NCBI RefSeq assembly: GCF_002901995.1
Contig: NZ_PPQN01000059.1
Coordinates: 1-64,000, forward strand
Reading direction: 5' to 3'
Source of the DNA: Staphylococcus coagulans
GTDB taxonomy: Bacteria; Bacillota; Bacilli; Staphylococcales; Staphylococcaceae
Length of the DNA: 64,000 nt
Position 1 is the first letter of the stretch, and every line of letters begins with the position of its first letter. The translations under genes were made by a program, and so were the position numbers. Shown one piece after another: positions 20,456 through 30,144 of this stretch. The notes below the pieces were generated by a model that was given only the letters and a program-made list of their open reading frames with translations, made no database searches and was not told the origin of the DNA.

Positions 20456-21946
20456 ATGCCTGAAATTTTCTATACATTCTTTTTTAATGATAATGTGATT
20501 ATCAATTATCTGTTGATAGGGGCTTTTTTATTAAATTTAACCTTTATCTTTACAATTATCTTTATGGAAAGAAGAAGTGCAGGATCCATATGGGCGTGGA
20601 TATTTGTACTCGGCTTGTTTCCATTGATAGGATTTGTTATTTACTTGCTATTCGGTAGACAAATTCAACGTGAATCTATCTTTAAGTTAGATCAAAGGGA
20701 TCGAATTGGCCTTGAATACATCGTTAACCAACAATTAAAGGCCATCAAAAATAACAAATTTGAGCCACACAATCCTCATATACAAAATTACAGTCGTATG
20801 ATACAAATGCTCCTCTATAATAACGCTGCCTTTTATACAAAAAATAATGAAATTGAATTGTTAACAGACGGCTATCAAAAATTCGAACACTTAAAAGAAG
20901 ATATACGTCAAGCACAATCTTACATACATATCCAATATTACATCTTCCGACACGACGCACTCGGTAAAAGTATTATGGCTTTATTAGAGGAAAAATTAGA
21001 ACAGGGCGTCGAAGTTAAAATGTTATATGATGATATGGGTTCAAGGGGCTTAACGTTGAGAGATTTTAAGCAATTCAAAGAAAAAGGCGGGCATGTTGAA
21101 TCATTCTTTCCTTCAAAGTTGCCTCTGATTAACTTGCGTATGAACAATCGTAATCATCGTAAAATTGTTGTTATTGATGGTCAAATAGGTTATGTAGGCG
21201 GTTTTAATGTAGGTAATGAATATCTAGGTTTATCCAAAAAGTTTGGATATTGGCGTGATACACATCTTCGAATACAAGGAGAAGCTGTTCATGCATTACA
21301 GCTACGATATATTTTGGATTGGAATTCGCAAGCAAGTCGTGACAATATGGTTTATAATGAAAAGTATTTCCCTAAACACACAGGGTCAAAACAAGGCAGT
21401 ATGGGCGTTCAAATTGCATCTAGTGGCCCAGATGAATTGTGGGAACAAGTAAAATATGGGTACCTTAAAATGATCTCTATGGCTAAAAAAGATATTTATA
21501 TTCAAACCCCTTATTTCGTTCCAGATGAAGCTTTTATGGATGCATTAAAAATCGCAGCACTGGGTGGGGTCAATGTCAATATTATGATCCCAAGTAAACC
21601 AGATCATCCATTTGTTTACTGGGCAACATTTAAAAATGTGGCGAGCTTGATTGAAGCCGGCGCACGCGTTTACTTATACGATAATGGCTTTTTACACGCC
21701 AAAACACTCACTATTGATGATGAAATTACAAGCGTCGGTACTACGAACATGGATAATCGAAGTTTCACTTTGAACTTTGAAGTCAATGCTTTCGTATATA
21801 ATGAAAAATTAGCTAAAGAAGTCAGAAAAAGTTTTGAAACCGATCTAAAAGTTTGTTCTGAACTTACAAAAGAACGCTATGACGAGAGAAGTTTATGGAT
21901 AAAATTTAAAGAGGCTATCAGCCAATTACTTGCCCCTATTCTATAA
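20456..21946 (+). CDS. cls: cardiolipin synthase
   Basis: A 496-residue membrane enzyme of the phospholipase D superfamily that condenses two phosphatidylglycerols to cardiolipin. There are two N-terminal membrane helices (about residues 15-70). HKD motifs are visible in [19 protein letters not shown] and [28 protein letters not shown] precedes the ATG. In S. aureus cls2 occupies this place upstream of yidC, so it corresponds to that paralogue. Confidence 0.96.
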   Translation: MPEIFYTFFFNDNVIINYLLIGAFLLNLTFIFTIIFMERRSAGSIWAWIFVLGLFPLIGFVIYLLFGRQIQRESIFKLDQRDRIGLEYIVNQQLKAIKNNKFEPHNPHIQNYSRMIQMLLYNNAAFYTKNNEIELLTDGYQKFEHLKEDIRQAQSYIHIQYYIFRHDALGKSIMALLEEKLEQGVEVKMLYDDMGSRGLTLRDFKQFKEKGGHVESFFPSKLPLINLRMNNRNHRKIVVIDGQIGYVGGFNVGNEYLGLSKKFGYWRDTHLRIQGEAVHALQLRYILDWNSQASRDNMVYNEKYFPKHTGSKQGSMGVQIASSGPDELWEQVKYGYLKMISMAKKDIYIQTPYFVPDEAFMDALKIAALGGVNVNIMIPSKPDHPFVYWATFKNVASLIEAGARVYLYDNGFLHAKTLTIDDEITSVGTTNMDNRSFTLNFEVNAFVYNEKLAKEVRKSFETDLKVCSELTKERYDERSLWIKFKEAISQLLAPIL

Positions 21947-21965
21947 AAAGGAAGTTGAAATAAAG

Positions 21966-22616
21966 ATGAAAGATGCAATCACAGCCGCATTAAACTATAT
22001 GAAGTCTAAACATGAGGGAGATCGTAGTGGTCATGATGTTGCACATGTCTTACGTGTGCGACATCTTGCTTTAGAAATTGCGCAACACTATCCTTTAGCA
22101 AATTGTTTCATCATTGAAATGGCAGCACTTCTACATGACACAGTCGATGATAAATTAGTGGATAGCATTACTGCGCACCAAGAATTAGAGCAGTTTTTAC
22201 ATTTACATAAAGTTCCTTCTGATGACCAACAAGCCATTTTCTACATTATCGATCATATGAGTTTTAGAAAATCAAATTCTGTAGGTACACTCAAAACAAT
22301 AGAAGCTCAAATTGTACAAGATGCTGATCGTTTAGATGCGATGGGTGCCATCGGTATTGCACGAACTTTTCAATTTGCCGGTCATTTCAATGAACCTATG
22401 TGGACAGGTGAATATACTTTAAAACAATTAAACGAATTAGAAGATGTTAGTCACCTTCCCCCCTCTGCCATTAAGCATTTTTATGAAAAATTATTAAAGT
22501 TAAAAGATTTAATGAATACTCAAACTGCACGACAAATGGCTGAGAAGCGCCATGCTTTTTTAGAACTCTTTTTGACACAGTTTATGGCTGAATGGCTTTC
22601 TGATATACATCACTAA
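21966..22616 (+). CDS. HD-domain phosphohydrolase
   Basis: A protein of about 216 residues with the HD superfamily metal motif: His in DRSGHDVAHVLRV, HD in MAALLHDTVDD, and the distal Asp in VQDADRLDAMGAIGIART. It belongs to the YedJ-like single-domain HD family; the substrate is unknown. I chose the ATG at 21966 because AAAAGGAAG precedes it and the first 12 residues of the longer frame overlap the end of cls. It is cotranscribed with cls. Confidence 0.85.
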   Translation: MKDAITAALNYMKSKHEGDRSGHDVAHVLRVRHLALEIAQHYPLANCFIIEMAALLHDTVDDKLVDSITAHQELEQFLHLHKVPSDDQQAIFYIIDHMSFRKSNSVGTLKTIEAQIVQDADRLDAMGAIGIARTFQFAGHFNEPMWTGEYTLKQLNELEDVSHLPPSAIKHFYEKLLKLKDLMNTQTARQMAEKRHAFLELFLTQFMAEWLSDIHH

Positions 22617-22725
22617 TTCATTACTTCTCTATTTCTCTTAAAATAATAACGATATATACTTTCACTTCTATAATTGGGCTCACTCAATCATATGACTGAG
22701 CTCATGAAAGCAACAAGAATCAATA

Positions 22726-22785
22726 AAGGTGACTTAAATTGAGTTTTTTGCTTTAAATAAAGCTTTTCTCAATTTAAGTCACCTT
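22726..22785. terminator. long hairpin after the HD-domain gene
   Basis: An 18-base perfect stem AAGGTGACTTAAATTGAG / CTCAATTTAAGTCACCTT with a 24-base loop, followed by TTTC on the plus strand. It closes the cls transcript and may also stop the convergent CPBP gene. Confidence 0.85.
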
Positions 22786-22866
22786 TTCAAGTAAGTGACG
22801 CATTCCAATCAAACAGCTACAGTCATCCCAATAGCCTCAAAAATCATTTTTATATGTACATTATTG

Positions 22867-23514
22867 TTATATCCAAAAAGCACTAAAATTCCCCAGAAAA
22901 TGGATTAATATCACCACTTCGATTCTTCTTGTTATTAAGTATGCAAGGCCATAGAAAAGACCTGAATAAAAATAAGGTAAAAATTCTATCCAATTACTAT
23001 ATTCATGGACAAAACCAAAAAGAACACTGCTGACAATTAACCCTATAAACAAATGTCCTTTAAATAATACACGTAAGATAATTCCTCTAAAAACAATTTC
23101 TTCCAAGAGCGCTGGAAGTAATGCAAAAAATATTGCAAAATTTAATATTGAAATACCTTGAATACTGCTTTCTATATTTTCCTGATTTAATGTTGATCCA
23201 GCGTAAAGATAAGAAAATAAATAATCAAGTAATTTCACAACAATTGTAACAATCACAATAATCGAAATGTCCTTAGCTGTTAACTTTTTAAAACTGAATA
23301 AATTAATGTTGAAGTACTTTAACATATATATAAGAAATGCAAGCACTATAAAGTAAATCCAGGCTTTTAGAGAAAGGGTCTCTAAAACAGATGACTCACC
23401 AATGTAAATTACAAAAATGAGCATGAATATAATACCTTTAATCAATCGTAAAGTTAATGCATCATTATTCACACGGTTGTCTTCATGAAAAATTTGCCTA
23501 ATTGTTTCTTTCAT
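22867..23514 (-). CDS. CPBP-family intramembrane metalloprotease
   Basis: A 215-residue protein with about seven membrane helices. The three CPBP (Abi/Rce1-like) motifs are visible: EExxxR in LLEEIVFRGII, FxxxH in LFGFVHE and HxxxN/D in HFLGNF. The family includes staphylococcal MroQ and bacteriocin self-immunity proteins. The substrate is unknown. It is directly downstream of the LPXTG gene on the same strand but separated by a terminator, so the two are probably not one operon. Confidence 0.85.
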   Translation of the reverse strand: MKETIRQIFHEDNRVNNDALTLRLIKGIIFMLIFVIYIGESSVLETLSLKAWIYFIVLAFLIYMLKYFNINLFSFKKLTAKDISIIVIVTIVVKLLDYLFSYLYAGSTLNQENIESSIQGISILNFAIFFALLPALLEEIVFRGIILRVLFKGHLFIGLIVSSVLFGFVHEYSNWIEFLPYFYSGLFYGLAYLITRRIEVVILIHFLGNFSAFWI

Positions 23515-23576
23515 ACTGTCTCCTTAAATTTTATTTTTATCTATTTGATAATTATTTTATTTTAAATAATATACAT

Positions 23577-23608
23577 AAAAACTCCAAAGGTGTCAATAAC
23601 CTTTGGAG
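23577..23608 (-). terminator. terminator of the LPXTG surface-protein gene
   Basis: CTCCAAAGG / CCTTTGGAG with a 9-base loop, followed by TTTTTATG on the minus strand. It lies about 57 bases after the stop codon of the surface-protein gene and before the CPBP gene. Confidence 0.9.
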
Positions 23609-23664
23609 CTTTAAGTTAAACAATTTATGAATTATTGATTCAAATGTTTGTAAATAAGTCATCA

Positions 23665-26022
23665 TTATTTTGTTTTTCTTAAAATGAATGCACCCATAGT
23701 TGTAAATAAAAGTGATAACAACATTGGGAAACTTCGACCATTTTGGCCTGTTTCTGGTAACATCTTCTCCTCATGTTGTTGAGAAGCAGTTACCATATCA
23801 TTTTTGTGTAAATTATCGGTTAAATGGCTTTGTTTCACAGTTTGCATCTCAGTTGTCATTATATTCACGCCATGAGGTTCGCTTGGCACTGCATTTAAAA
23901 TGGAAGGAGATGGATATTGAGCATCGTCGTGACTTCCTGCACTGCTCATCATATTCACATTCTGTGTTTTTGATGGCCTAGTATTCATCATTTGAGCTTG
24001 AACAGTGGATTGCATTGACTTGTGTTCAGTTTGAGGTTGATCCATATTTTTTTCGTGCGCTACTTGCTGTGATTGCATTTTATCTTTAGAAATGGCATTG
24101 GAAGATGATTTTTGATCCATTGCTTGCTTATCATGTGATGACATGTCTGGTTGATTTTGATGATTTTCATTTGGAAAGTCAGCTTGATGTTTTTCTGCTT
24201 CTTTTTCCCATGCTTCTGCATGCGCATCTTCTGTTGCTTTACCTTCTTGCGCGTTTGGTGTATCCCAATCTTTTGTTTCTGCTTCTTTTTCCCATGCTTC
24301 TGCATGTGCATCTTCTGTTGCTTTACCTTCTTGCGCGTTTGGTGTATCCCAATCTTTTGTTTCTGCTTCTTTTTCCCATGCTTCTGCATGTGCATCTTCT
24401 GTTGCTTTACCTTCTTGCGCGTTTGATGTATCCCAATCTTTTGTTTCTGCTTCTTTTTCCCATGCTTCTGCATGTGCATCTTCTGTTGCTTTACCTTCTT
24501 GTGCGTTTGGTGTATCCCAATCTTTTGCAGCTAATTCTTCTTTTGATTTAAATATGGCTTTAAATACTTTTCGCTCTACTTTATTATCACCTGAATCAGA
24601 AATAGGACTATCCCATCCTACAAACACACTACCTTCATCAGGAATCGGTGTAGGTGCACCAAAAGCGGAATCTTTCCATGTCGGATTATTTCTTACAAGA
24701 TAAACTAATGCTTTTTCTACAGAAGTATAGTCATCTAAATAACCTGGTCCATCTGCTACAAATGCGATTGGTGTGTAATGATTTTTATCATATGGACGCG
24801 TAATATCTCTTGGGTGTGGTCGAGCTGGATCGTTATCATCTAACGGATGATTTACGTCAGTAGGTACGTATGAGTCAATTAATAAATCTTTTGTTCCGAA
24901 TGCACCGAGATAAAAATTAACTGTCGGATATTCGTTATCTTGAGGTAGCGCATTACGCCATTCTATAAATTCTGTATTGTTATCATTCGGTACAGGTGTA
25001 GGAATAATCAAACCATTTTCTTTTAATTGTTGCCATGTTTGGCCATGTTTTAAATAATAAACAATATTATTAGATACTTGCTTACCCGCAATAAAATGTC
25101 CGTTGTTTAATGCTTTGAAGAAAACAGGTGCATAATCATCGCGATCGACTTGTTTTAAGCGCTCAGTTACTTCAACAGAAGTTGCATTTGTGAATGGTCC
25201 TAGGACTGGAGGCGTGTTTCTGTATTTTTCTAAACCGATATGTGCTCTAAATGCGCGATCTCGCGTTACTTGCCCTTCTTTGGGTAAATCGTAAGACCAA
25301 TATTTAAGATAGTAACCATCGGGAATACTTACTTGTGGAAGTTGGAATGGTACGTCTTTCCAATTTGTTTGTTTTAAAACATAATAACCAAACGAAGACG
25401 TTTTCTGTCCTTCTGGCATAATTAATTGTGCGTTTGATTTAAAAGGATCATATAATTCAAAACTAATAGCGCTAAAATTGTTAGGATCAACAACCTGTTT
25501 ATTATCTTTTAAATCCTTTTCATTTCGTGTGATATGGTCAACAGGACCGATATTTTGAACTTTTTCTTGCTCGGGGTGTGCTTCACGTTCTTCTTCAATA
25601 GGATGATGTTGGTGAATCTCTTCATGATGATGACCATCGTGTGCATGACCAACATGTTCATGTGTATCATGTTCAACTTGAGGGCTTACTGTTTCAGTTT
25701 GAGGATTTACATGTGCATCATTATGGGGTGTTACTTCGGTAGCACCGTGATGTGCTTCCGTCTCTGTGGATACGTTATTTTCATTTTGCACTTTCGTATC
25801 TATGCTAGATTTGGGTTGCATTGCTACATTTTGAGACTTTTGTTGCGCAGATGGTTGTACTGTATTTACTGATTGAGGGCTATCAACATTTTGCTCAATT
25901 TCTGCTGAATTCGGGCCACTAGAGGATTCTCCACTGTTTTCTACACTATCAGCATATGCAGAATGGGATGATAATAAAATGCCGCTTGAAACAAGCATGG
26001 ATGTAACAATAGTTTTCTTCAT
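23665..26022 (-). CDS. His-rich LPXTG wall-anchored protein under a Zur box
   Basis: A 785-residue secreted protein. The signal peptide is about residues 1-25 (cut near YADS; no YSIRK motif). Then comes a low-complexity Ser/Gln linker, and a His-rich segment at 91-149 with 16 His (HEHVGHAHDGHHHEEIHQHH). Three similar domains of about 80 residues follow at roughly 185-272, 298-378 and 415-495, each with an Y-x-L...TW/WK...P-x-P-x-I-PD...F-x-W pattern. Four near-identical 28-residue repeats cover 499-610, then a Gln/Met-rich stalk and LPETG at 755-759 with a hydrophobic helix and RKTK. I do not recognise the named protein. The Zur-box promoter and the His segment suggest a role in zinc limitation. 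Confidence 0.85.
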   Translation of the reverse strand: MKKTIVTSMLVSSGILLSSHSAYADSVENSGESSSGPNSAEIEQNVDSPQSVNTVQPSAQQKSQNVAMQPKSSIDTKVQNENNVSTETEAHHGATEVTPHNDAHVNPQTETVSPQVEHDTHEHVGHAHDGHHHEEIHQHHPIEEEREAHPEQEKVQNIGPVDHITRNEKDLKDNKQVVDPNNFSAISFELYDPFKSNAQLIMPEGQKTSSFGYYVLKQTNWKDVPFQLPQVSIPDGYYLKYWSYDLPKEGQVTRDRAFRAHIGLEKYRNTPPVLGPFTNATSVEVTERLKQVDRDDYAPVFFKALNNGHFIAGKQVSNNIVYYLKHGQTWQQLKENGLIIPTPVPNDNNTEFIEWRNALPQDNEYPTVNFYLGAFGTKDLLIDSYVPTDVNHPLDDNDPARPHPRDITRPYDKNHYTPIAFVADGPGYLDDYTSVEKALVYLVRNNPTWKDSAFGAPTPIPDEGSVFVGWDSPISDSGDNKVERKVFKAIFKSKEELAAKDWDTPNAQEGKATEDAHAEAWEKEAETKDWDTSNAQEGKATEDAHAEAWEKEAETKDWDTPNAQEGKATEDAHAEAWEKEAETKDWDTPNAQEGKATEDAHAEAWEKEAEKHQADFPNENHQNQPDMSSHDKQAMDQKSSSNAISKDKMQSQQVAHEKNMDQPQTEHKSMQSTVQAQMMNTRPSKTQNVNMMSSAGSHDDAQYPSPSILNAVPSEPHGVNIMTTEMQTVKQSHLTDNLHKNDMVTASQQHEEKMLPETGQNGRSFPMLLSLLFTTMGAFILRKTK
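24193..24528 (-). repeat. four 84-base tandem repeats in the surface protein
   Basis: Four consecutive 84-base units encode KDWDTPNAQEGKATEDAHAE followed by AWEKEAE-T/A. Copies are almost identical at the DNA level; one copy has Ser instead of Pro. Near-identity implies recent expansion and likely length variation between strains. The charged, helical, Ala/Glu-rich repeat probably forms an extended stalk. Confidence 0.95.
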
Positions 26023-26034
26023 GATTTATCTCCT

Positions 26035-26085
26035 TTAATCGTAATGATTACGATTAATTATAGTCAATTGAATTTTGATAGTCAA
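26035..26085 (-). promoter_or_regulatory. SigA promoter with perfect Zur box
   Basis: Minus-strand TTGACT (26080-26085) and TATAAT (26057-26062) lie 17 bases apart. Directly after the -10 is a 23-base inverted repeat (26035-26057), centred on 26046, that contains TCGTAATNATTACGA. That 7-1-7 sequence is the core of the Bacillus/Staphylococcus Zur consensus. The site covers the transcription start and stops just before AAAGGAG, so bound Zn-Zur should block initiation. Confidence 0.85.
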
Positions 26086-26102
26086 TATTATTTTTTTAAA
26101 AG

Positions 26103-26121
26103 ATTGTAAAAGACTTACAAT
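26103..26121. promoter_or_regulatory. second palindrome upstream of the Zur promoter
   Basis: ATTGTAA-N5-TTACAAT, a 7-5-7 inverted repeat 18 bases upstream of the -35 element. It could be the binding site for an unknown second regulator. No regulator can be assigned from sequence. Confidence 0.5.
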
Positions 26122-26186
26122 TGTGTTATTTTATTTACAATTTTATTATTTTAATAGTATCGCGTGTTTTCTTCCATCCCATATAA

Positions 26187-26240
26187 AAAAAGCACAGGGC
26201 CTTGACTCTATGTTAAAAGTCATGGCACTGTGCTTTTTTA
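26187..26240. terminator. bidirectional terminator after yidC
   Basis: AAAAAAGCACAG...CTGTGCTTTTTT stem with further pairing (GACT / AGTC) inside. It lies just after the yidC stop codon and works on both strands. Confidence 0.9.
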
Positions 26241-26256
26241 TATTTAAGGACCGTAC

Positions 26257-27114
26257 TTATTTTTTCTTTTTCTTCACAACTTGTGTGTTTTTAGCTGATT
26301 TTGGCTTTTTTTCTTGTTCAAACTTTTTAATCAATGGTGCAACTTCTGCTTTTGCTTTTTTGCCATATACAACATTCGCTACGTGTGTTTGAACCACTAA
26401 GAATGCGGCAGAAACTGACCAATACAAACCTAATGCCGCAGCAGAACTTAACGAAATCCAAACAATCATGATTGGAGATATAATCATCATCATGTATCCC
26501 ATTTGTCGTTGTTCAGGTGGCATATTAAAACTTGAAACATAAGCTTGAATAAAGTAAAGAACACCGGCAATAATGGTAATCCAAATATCAGGCTTGTCTA
26601 AATGGAACCATAGAAAATCCGAATACTTAGTTATGCCGCCACCAGATGGATATTTTAATACAAAGAACAGTGCCATAATAATCGGCATTTGTAAAATAAG
26701 AGGCAAACATCCCAACATACTGGCCATTGGATTCATATTGTACTTTTTATAAACTTGCATCATTTCTTGGTTGGCAGCCAATTTATCTTCTTGTGTACGT
26801 GCACGTTTTACTTTTTCTTGCGCTTCTGTAATTTCCGGCTTAGCTATTTTCATTTTCTCACGCATCATATGCATGTTTTTGTAATTAGACAACATAAAAG
26901 GTAAGAGTACAACACGCACCGCTAATACAATAATAATGATAGCTAAGCCATAATTATCACCTAATGTATGACCTAACCAGTGTATAAGTTTATCCATAGG
27001 TTGGACAAAGGTATTAAAAAAGAAACCGTCTCGGTTTTCAGGCTTACTATAATCACATCCAGCTAAAAATAAGACTACGCCTAGAAGCGTTGTCAGTAAA
27101 GCTTTGTTCTTCAT
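26257..27114 (-). CDS. yidC: membrane protein insertase YidC
   Basis: About 285 residues. It starts [22 protein letters not shown], a lipoprotein signal with the LAGC box, followed by about five membrane helices (YidC/Oxa1/Alb3 family). Typical features are [20 protein letters not shown], the cytoplasmic charged loop [17 protein letters not shown], and the C-terminal basic tail. It inserts and folds membrane proteins with or without SecYEG. The ATG at 27114 follows AGAGGTGG; the longer frame has a non-signal N-terminus and would mask the lipobox. Confidence 0.96.
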   Translation of the reverse strand: MKNKALLTTLLGVVLFLAGCDYSKPENRDGFFFNTFVQPMDKLIHWLGHTLGDNYGLAIIIIVLAVRVVLLPFMLSNYKNMHMMREKMKIAKPEITEAQEKVKRARTQEDKLAANQEMMQVYKKYNMNPMASMLGCLPLILQMPIIMALFFVLKYPSGGGITKYSDFLWFHLDKPDIWITIIAGVLYFIQAYVSSFNMPPEQRQMGYMMMIISPIMIVWISLSSAAALGLYWSVSAAFLVVQTHVANVVYGKKAKAEVAPLIKKFEQEKKPKSAKNTQVVKKKKK

Positions 27115-27202
27115 TTTTCCACCTCTAAAGTAATATTCACATAAATGATATTTTATCATAGAAATTGGAATGGTGGAAATATATTCAAACATAAAAATGA
27201 TT

Positions 27203-27841
27203 TTATTTGAAATATTGCATATAACGATTCACAGAGTTTTCAATATTTGTACTGTGTGTGATTGACGAAATTGTTGCGATACCATCGGCACCATTTTTAA
27301 TAATAGACAACACATTTTCTTCAGTTATCCCACCTATAGCCACGATAGGAATATTTTCATCATATTCTCTCATCCGACGAATCATTTCAACACCGCCAGG
27401 TTTTTTGGCATCGCTTTTTGAACTCGTTTCATAGACAGGACCGACACCAATATAATCAACATGTGTTAAATCAGATTGATCATACTCTTCAAAGTCACCT
27501 ACACTCAATCCTATAATTTTGTTTTTGAGCTTAGAATAGAATGAGGCTATTTTTTCATCATCTTGTCCTACATGGACACCATCAGCATCAATTTCTATCG
27601 CCAAATTAATATCATCATTGACGATGAAAGGCACTTTATAGGCACGACATAACCTTTGCAACTCTATAGCCTTCAACTTTTTCTCATTGCCTGATAGAGA
27701 AGAGGGTCCTTTTTCACGAAATTGGAACATTGTAATACCCGCCTCTAACGCTTCTTTAAGTATCGACTCAAGACTGCCCTCTTTCACATCTTGTGTTCCG
27801 GCAATAAAATAAATACGTAATTGCTTTCGATCAAAACCCAT
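27203..27841 (-). CDS. thiE: thiamine-phosphate synthase
   Basis: A 212-residue TIM-barrel enzyme joining HMP-PP and THZ-P into thiamine phosphate. Visible blocks are [47 protein letters not shown] and [11 protein letters not shown]. It starts 1 base after the thiM stop and is the last gene of the TPP-riboswitch operon. Confidence 0.97.
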   Translation of the reverse strand: MGFDRKQLRIYFIAGTQDVKEGSLESILKEALEAGITMFQFREKGPSSLSGNEKKLKAIELQRLCRAYKVPFIVNDDINLAIEIDADGVHVGQDDEKIASFYSKLKNKIIGLSVGDFEEYDQSDLTHVDYIGVGPVYETSSKSDAKKPGGVEMIRRMREYDENIPIVAIGGITEENVLSIIKNGADGIATISSITHSTNIENSVNRYMQYFK

Positions 27842-27842
27842 T

Positions 27843-28634
27843 TTAAATCACTTCTCTCTTTTTGATCTCTAATTGGTAAGATTCAGCAGATGTTTGATTC
27901 AATGCATCAATAAAAGCGACAAGAAAAGTCCCTGGTAAATCTGCGCCTTCTCTAAGCTCAGCCTGTTCTGCAGCAATATTATAGAAAGATACTGCTTGTG
28001 TCAGCTGTTCAATTGAAGGTGTTTCTTTTCCTAATAAAAAGCTTGCAATCACACCTCCAAGTAAACATCCAGCTCCTGTGATTTTAGTAAGGAGCGGCGT
28101 ACCATTAGATAACGTAACAATACCCTCTTTTTGAATAATAACATCGACTTGGCCAGAAATAACGATGGCAGTTTGATACTTTTTATACGCTTCTTGTGCG
28201 ATTGTTACAACATCGATATCATCCGCACTATCCGTACCTTTCATCGTTGTTGTCGTATCGACTAAAGTCATTATTTCAGATGCATTACCTTTAATAACCG
28301 ATATATCTATTTCCTCTAAGAAGCGTTGACAAAAATCTTTTCTAAATTGAGATGCGCCCACTGCAACCGGATCGAACACTACAGGCACGCCCTTCTTATT
28401 GGCTGTTTTTGCGATTTTTAACATGTCTTCACCGCGTTGTTTTGTCAATGTCCCAATATTAATTAATAACGCTTGCGCTACATTAAAAAAATCATCTGCT
28501 TCTTCCGGTGCTTCACTCATTGCAGGGCTTGCACCGACACTAATCAAACCGTTAGCCGTAAAGTTTTTAACAACATCATTTGTGTAACAAACAACTAAAG
28601 GATGTTGTGCTCTTAACTTTGATAAAAAATTCAT
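27843..28634 (-). CDS. thiM: hydroxyethylthiazole kinase
   Basis: A ribokinase-fold enzyme of about 263 residues that phosphorylates hydroxyethylthiazole. It has PVVFDPVAVGAS, VIKGNASEI and the C-terminal GAGCLLGGVIASFL anion hole with the catalytic cysteine. The ATG at 28634 (MNFLSK) lies directly after the thiD stop (TAATATG), with GGGTGGG upstream, so I prefer it to the ATG 33 bases earlier inside thiD. Confidence 0.96.
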   Translation of the reverse strand: MNFLSKLRAQHPLVVCYTNDVVKNFTANGLISVGASPAMSEAPEEADDFFNVAQALLINIGTLTKQRGEDMLKIAKTANKKGVPVVFDPVAVGASQFRKDFCQRFLEEIDISVIKGNASEIMTLVDTTTTMKGTDSADDIDVVTIAQEAYKKYQTAIVISGQVDVIIQKEGIVTLSNGTPLLTKITGAGCLLGGVIASFLLGKETPSIEQLTQAVSFYNIAAEQAELREGADLPGTFLVAFIDALNQTSAESYQLEIKKREVI

Positions 28635-28635
28635 A

Positions 28636-29442
28636 TTAATCCCACCCATTGATTTTTTCATATGCAAAATGGTTCACCGGGCCACGCCCTTTTCCTATCT
28701 CAGGCGTATGTTTAATTGCCAACGAAATATATTTTTTCGCTTTAGCTACAGCCTCGAAAACCGACTTTCCTTTTGCTAATTCTGCTGTAATGACTGCCGA
28801 AAAAGTACAACCTGTCCCATGTGTGTGTTGTGTTGGGAAACGTTCACTTTTAAATTCATAGTGACCCTCTTTAGTAAATAAATGGTCAATAGCATCACCT
28901 TCTAAATGGCCACCTTTAATAATGACACCTTTAGAACCAATTTCTTGGATAAAATATTGACCTGCACGAAGAATTTTTTCTTCACTATCAATTGTCATTT
29001 GAACAATTTCTTCAGCTTCAGGAAGATTAGGTGTTGCAACATCTGCATAGGGTAATAATGATTCTTTTAAACTCTGACGTACACTTTGTTCCATTAATGA
29101 ATCCCCACTTTTGGCGACCATCACGGGATCTATGACATAAGGAATATCAATCTTTTTCAAATAAATTTCGATTACTTCCATCATTTCCGGTGTAGGTATC
29201 ATACCCGTTTTTAATGCATGTGGCTTTTCATCATTAAATACACTTTCTAATTGTTCTTCCAGCCATGCAGCATCTAAATTATGGATATGCTGAACACCTA
29301 AAGAATTTTGCGCTACAATACTTGTGATTGCTGCCATGCCATAAACGCCACAGGAATGAAAAGATTTCAAGTCTGCCATTGCACCTGCGCCACCACTAGG
29401 ATCCGTACCTGCAATTGTTAAAGCTATTTTTGGTTTTTCCAT
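28636..29442 (-). CDS. thiD: HMP/HMP-phosphate kinase
   Basis: A 268-residue ribokinase-family enzyme that makes HMP-PP. It starts with IAGTDPSGGAGAMADLKSF and has VIDPVMVAKSGDSLM, VIIKGGHLEGDA and the GTGCTFSAVITAEL anion hole. It is preceded by GGAGGG and starts 3 bases after tenA. Confidence 0.96.
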   Translation of the reverse strand: MEKPKIALTIAGTDPSGGAGAMADLKSFHSCGVYGMAAITSIVAQNSLGVQHIHNLDAAWLEEQLESVFNDEKPHALKTGMIPTPEMMEVIEIYLKKIDIPYVIDPVMVAKSGDSLMEQSVRQSLKESLLPYADVATPNLPEAEEIVQMTIDSEEKILRAGQYFIQEIGSKGVIIKGGHLEGDAIDHLFTKEGHYEFKSERFPTQHTHGTGCTFSAVITAELAKGKSVFEAVAKAKKYISLAIKHTPEIGKGRGPVNHFAYEKINGWD

Positions 29443-29445
29443 TTT

Positions 29446-30123
29446 TTACCCTCCAAATTCCCATTGTTCTAAATGATATGACATATTAAAGAAACGGCGT
29501 TCATGAGTCGTACTTTGTAGAAAGTTTTGTCGTAAAGTTTTTTGAACTTGAGTAGAACTCGTTTCTGCATATTCATCTAACCATCGTTGAATGTATGACA
29601 TTAAAGTGTCCATTTCTTGTGCATAAAATGCAAACCATGATTTCAATGGGTTTGAATTTGAAAAATCGTACTGTGCCATTGCACGTTTGCCAAGTTGTTG
29701 ATAAACATATGGACATGGTGCCATAGCGGCAATCGTATATGCTACATTATCAAATGCAAAAGCATTGTAATACATATGTTTAATGTAATGATCAGCAGAG
29801 GGATACCATTCCCCCTCAGCGATTATCGATTGATAATCTTCACCTACAAAATCAGCTAAAATATGATGTGGTTCCACTTCTCCTGAGCTTGCAAATTGAA
29901 TTTGTTCAGTCAAAAATTGTATTTCTTCTTTTGAATTGACTTTAGGTATTAACAACGCGTATATTTTCGCAAACTCATTTAAATAGCGGGCGTCTGCACG
30001 TAAATAATGCTTAACTGCTGCTTTAGGAATTTGCCCTGTAATTAGCCCTTGGATAAAATCATCATTATAAATATGCTCAATAATTGGCTCTGCCTCTTGC
30101 ATTAACCGTTCAGAAAATGTCAT
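29446..30123 (-). CDS. tenA: aminopyrimidine aminohydrolase (thiaminase II)
   Basis: A 225-residue all-helical TenA/THI-4 protein. It has YLNEFAKIYALL, the YNAFAFDNVAYTIAAMAPCPYVYQQLG block with the catalytic Cys, and the C-terminal RRFFNMSYHLEQWEF block. It salvages aminopyrimidine from degraded thiamine, feeding thiD. It is the first gene downstream of the TPP riboswitch. Confidence 0.96.
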   Translation of the reverse strand: MTFSERLMQEAEPIIEHIYNDDFIQGLITGQIPKAAVKHYLRADARYLNEFAKIYALLIPKVNSKEEIQFLTEQIQFASSGEVEPHHILADFVGEDYQSIIAEGEWYPSADHYIKHMYYNAFAFDNVAYTIAAMAPCPYVYQQLGKRAMAQYDFSNSNPLKSWFAFYAQEMDTLMSYIQRWLDEYAETSSTQVQKTLRQNFLQSTTHERRFFNMSYHLEQWEFGG

Positions 30124-30144
30124 TTTTTATTCTCCTTTGATATG

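Noticed and set aside
24060-24551. Long open frames on other frames/strand through the surface-protein repeats
   Set aside because: They exist only because the 84-base repeat lacks stops in those frames; the products are repetitive (Lys/Gln or Leu/Phe) and have no ribosome-binding site.
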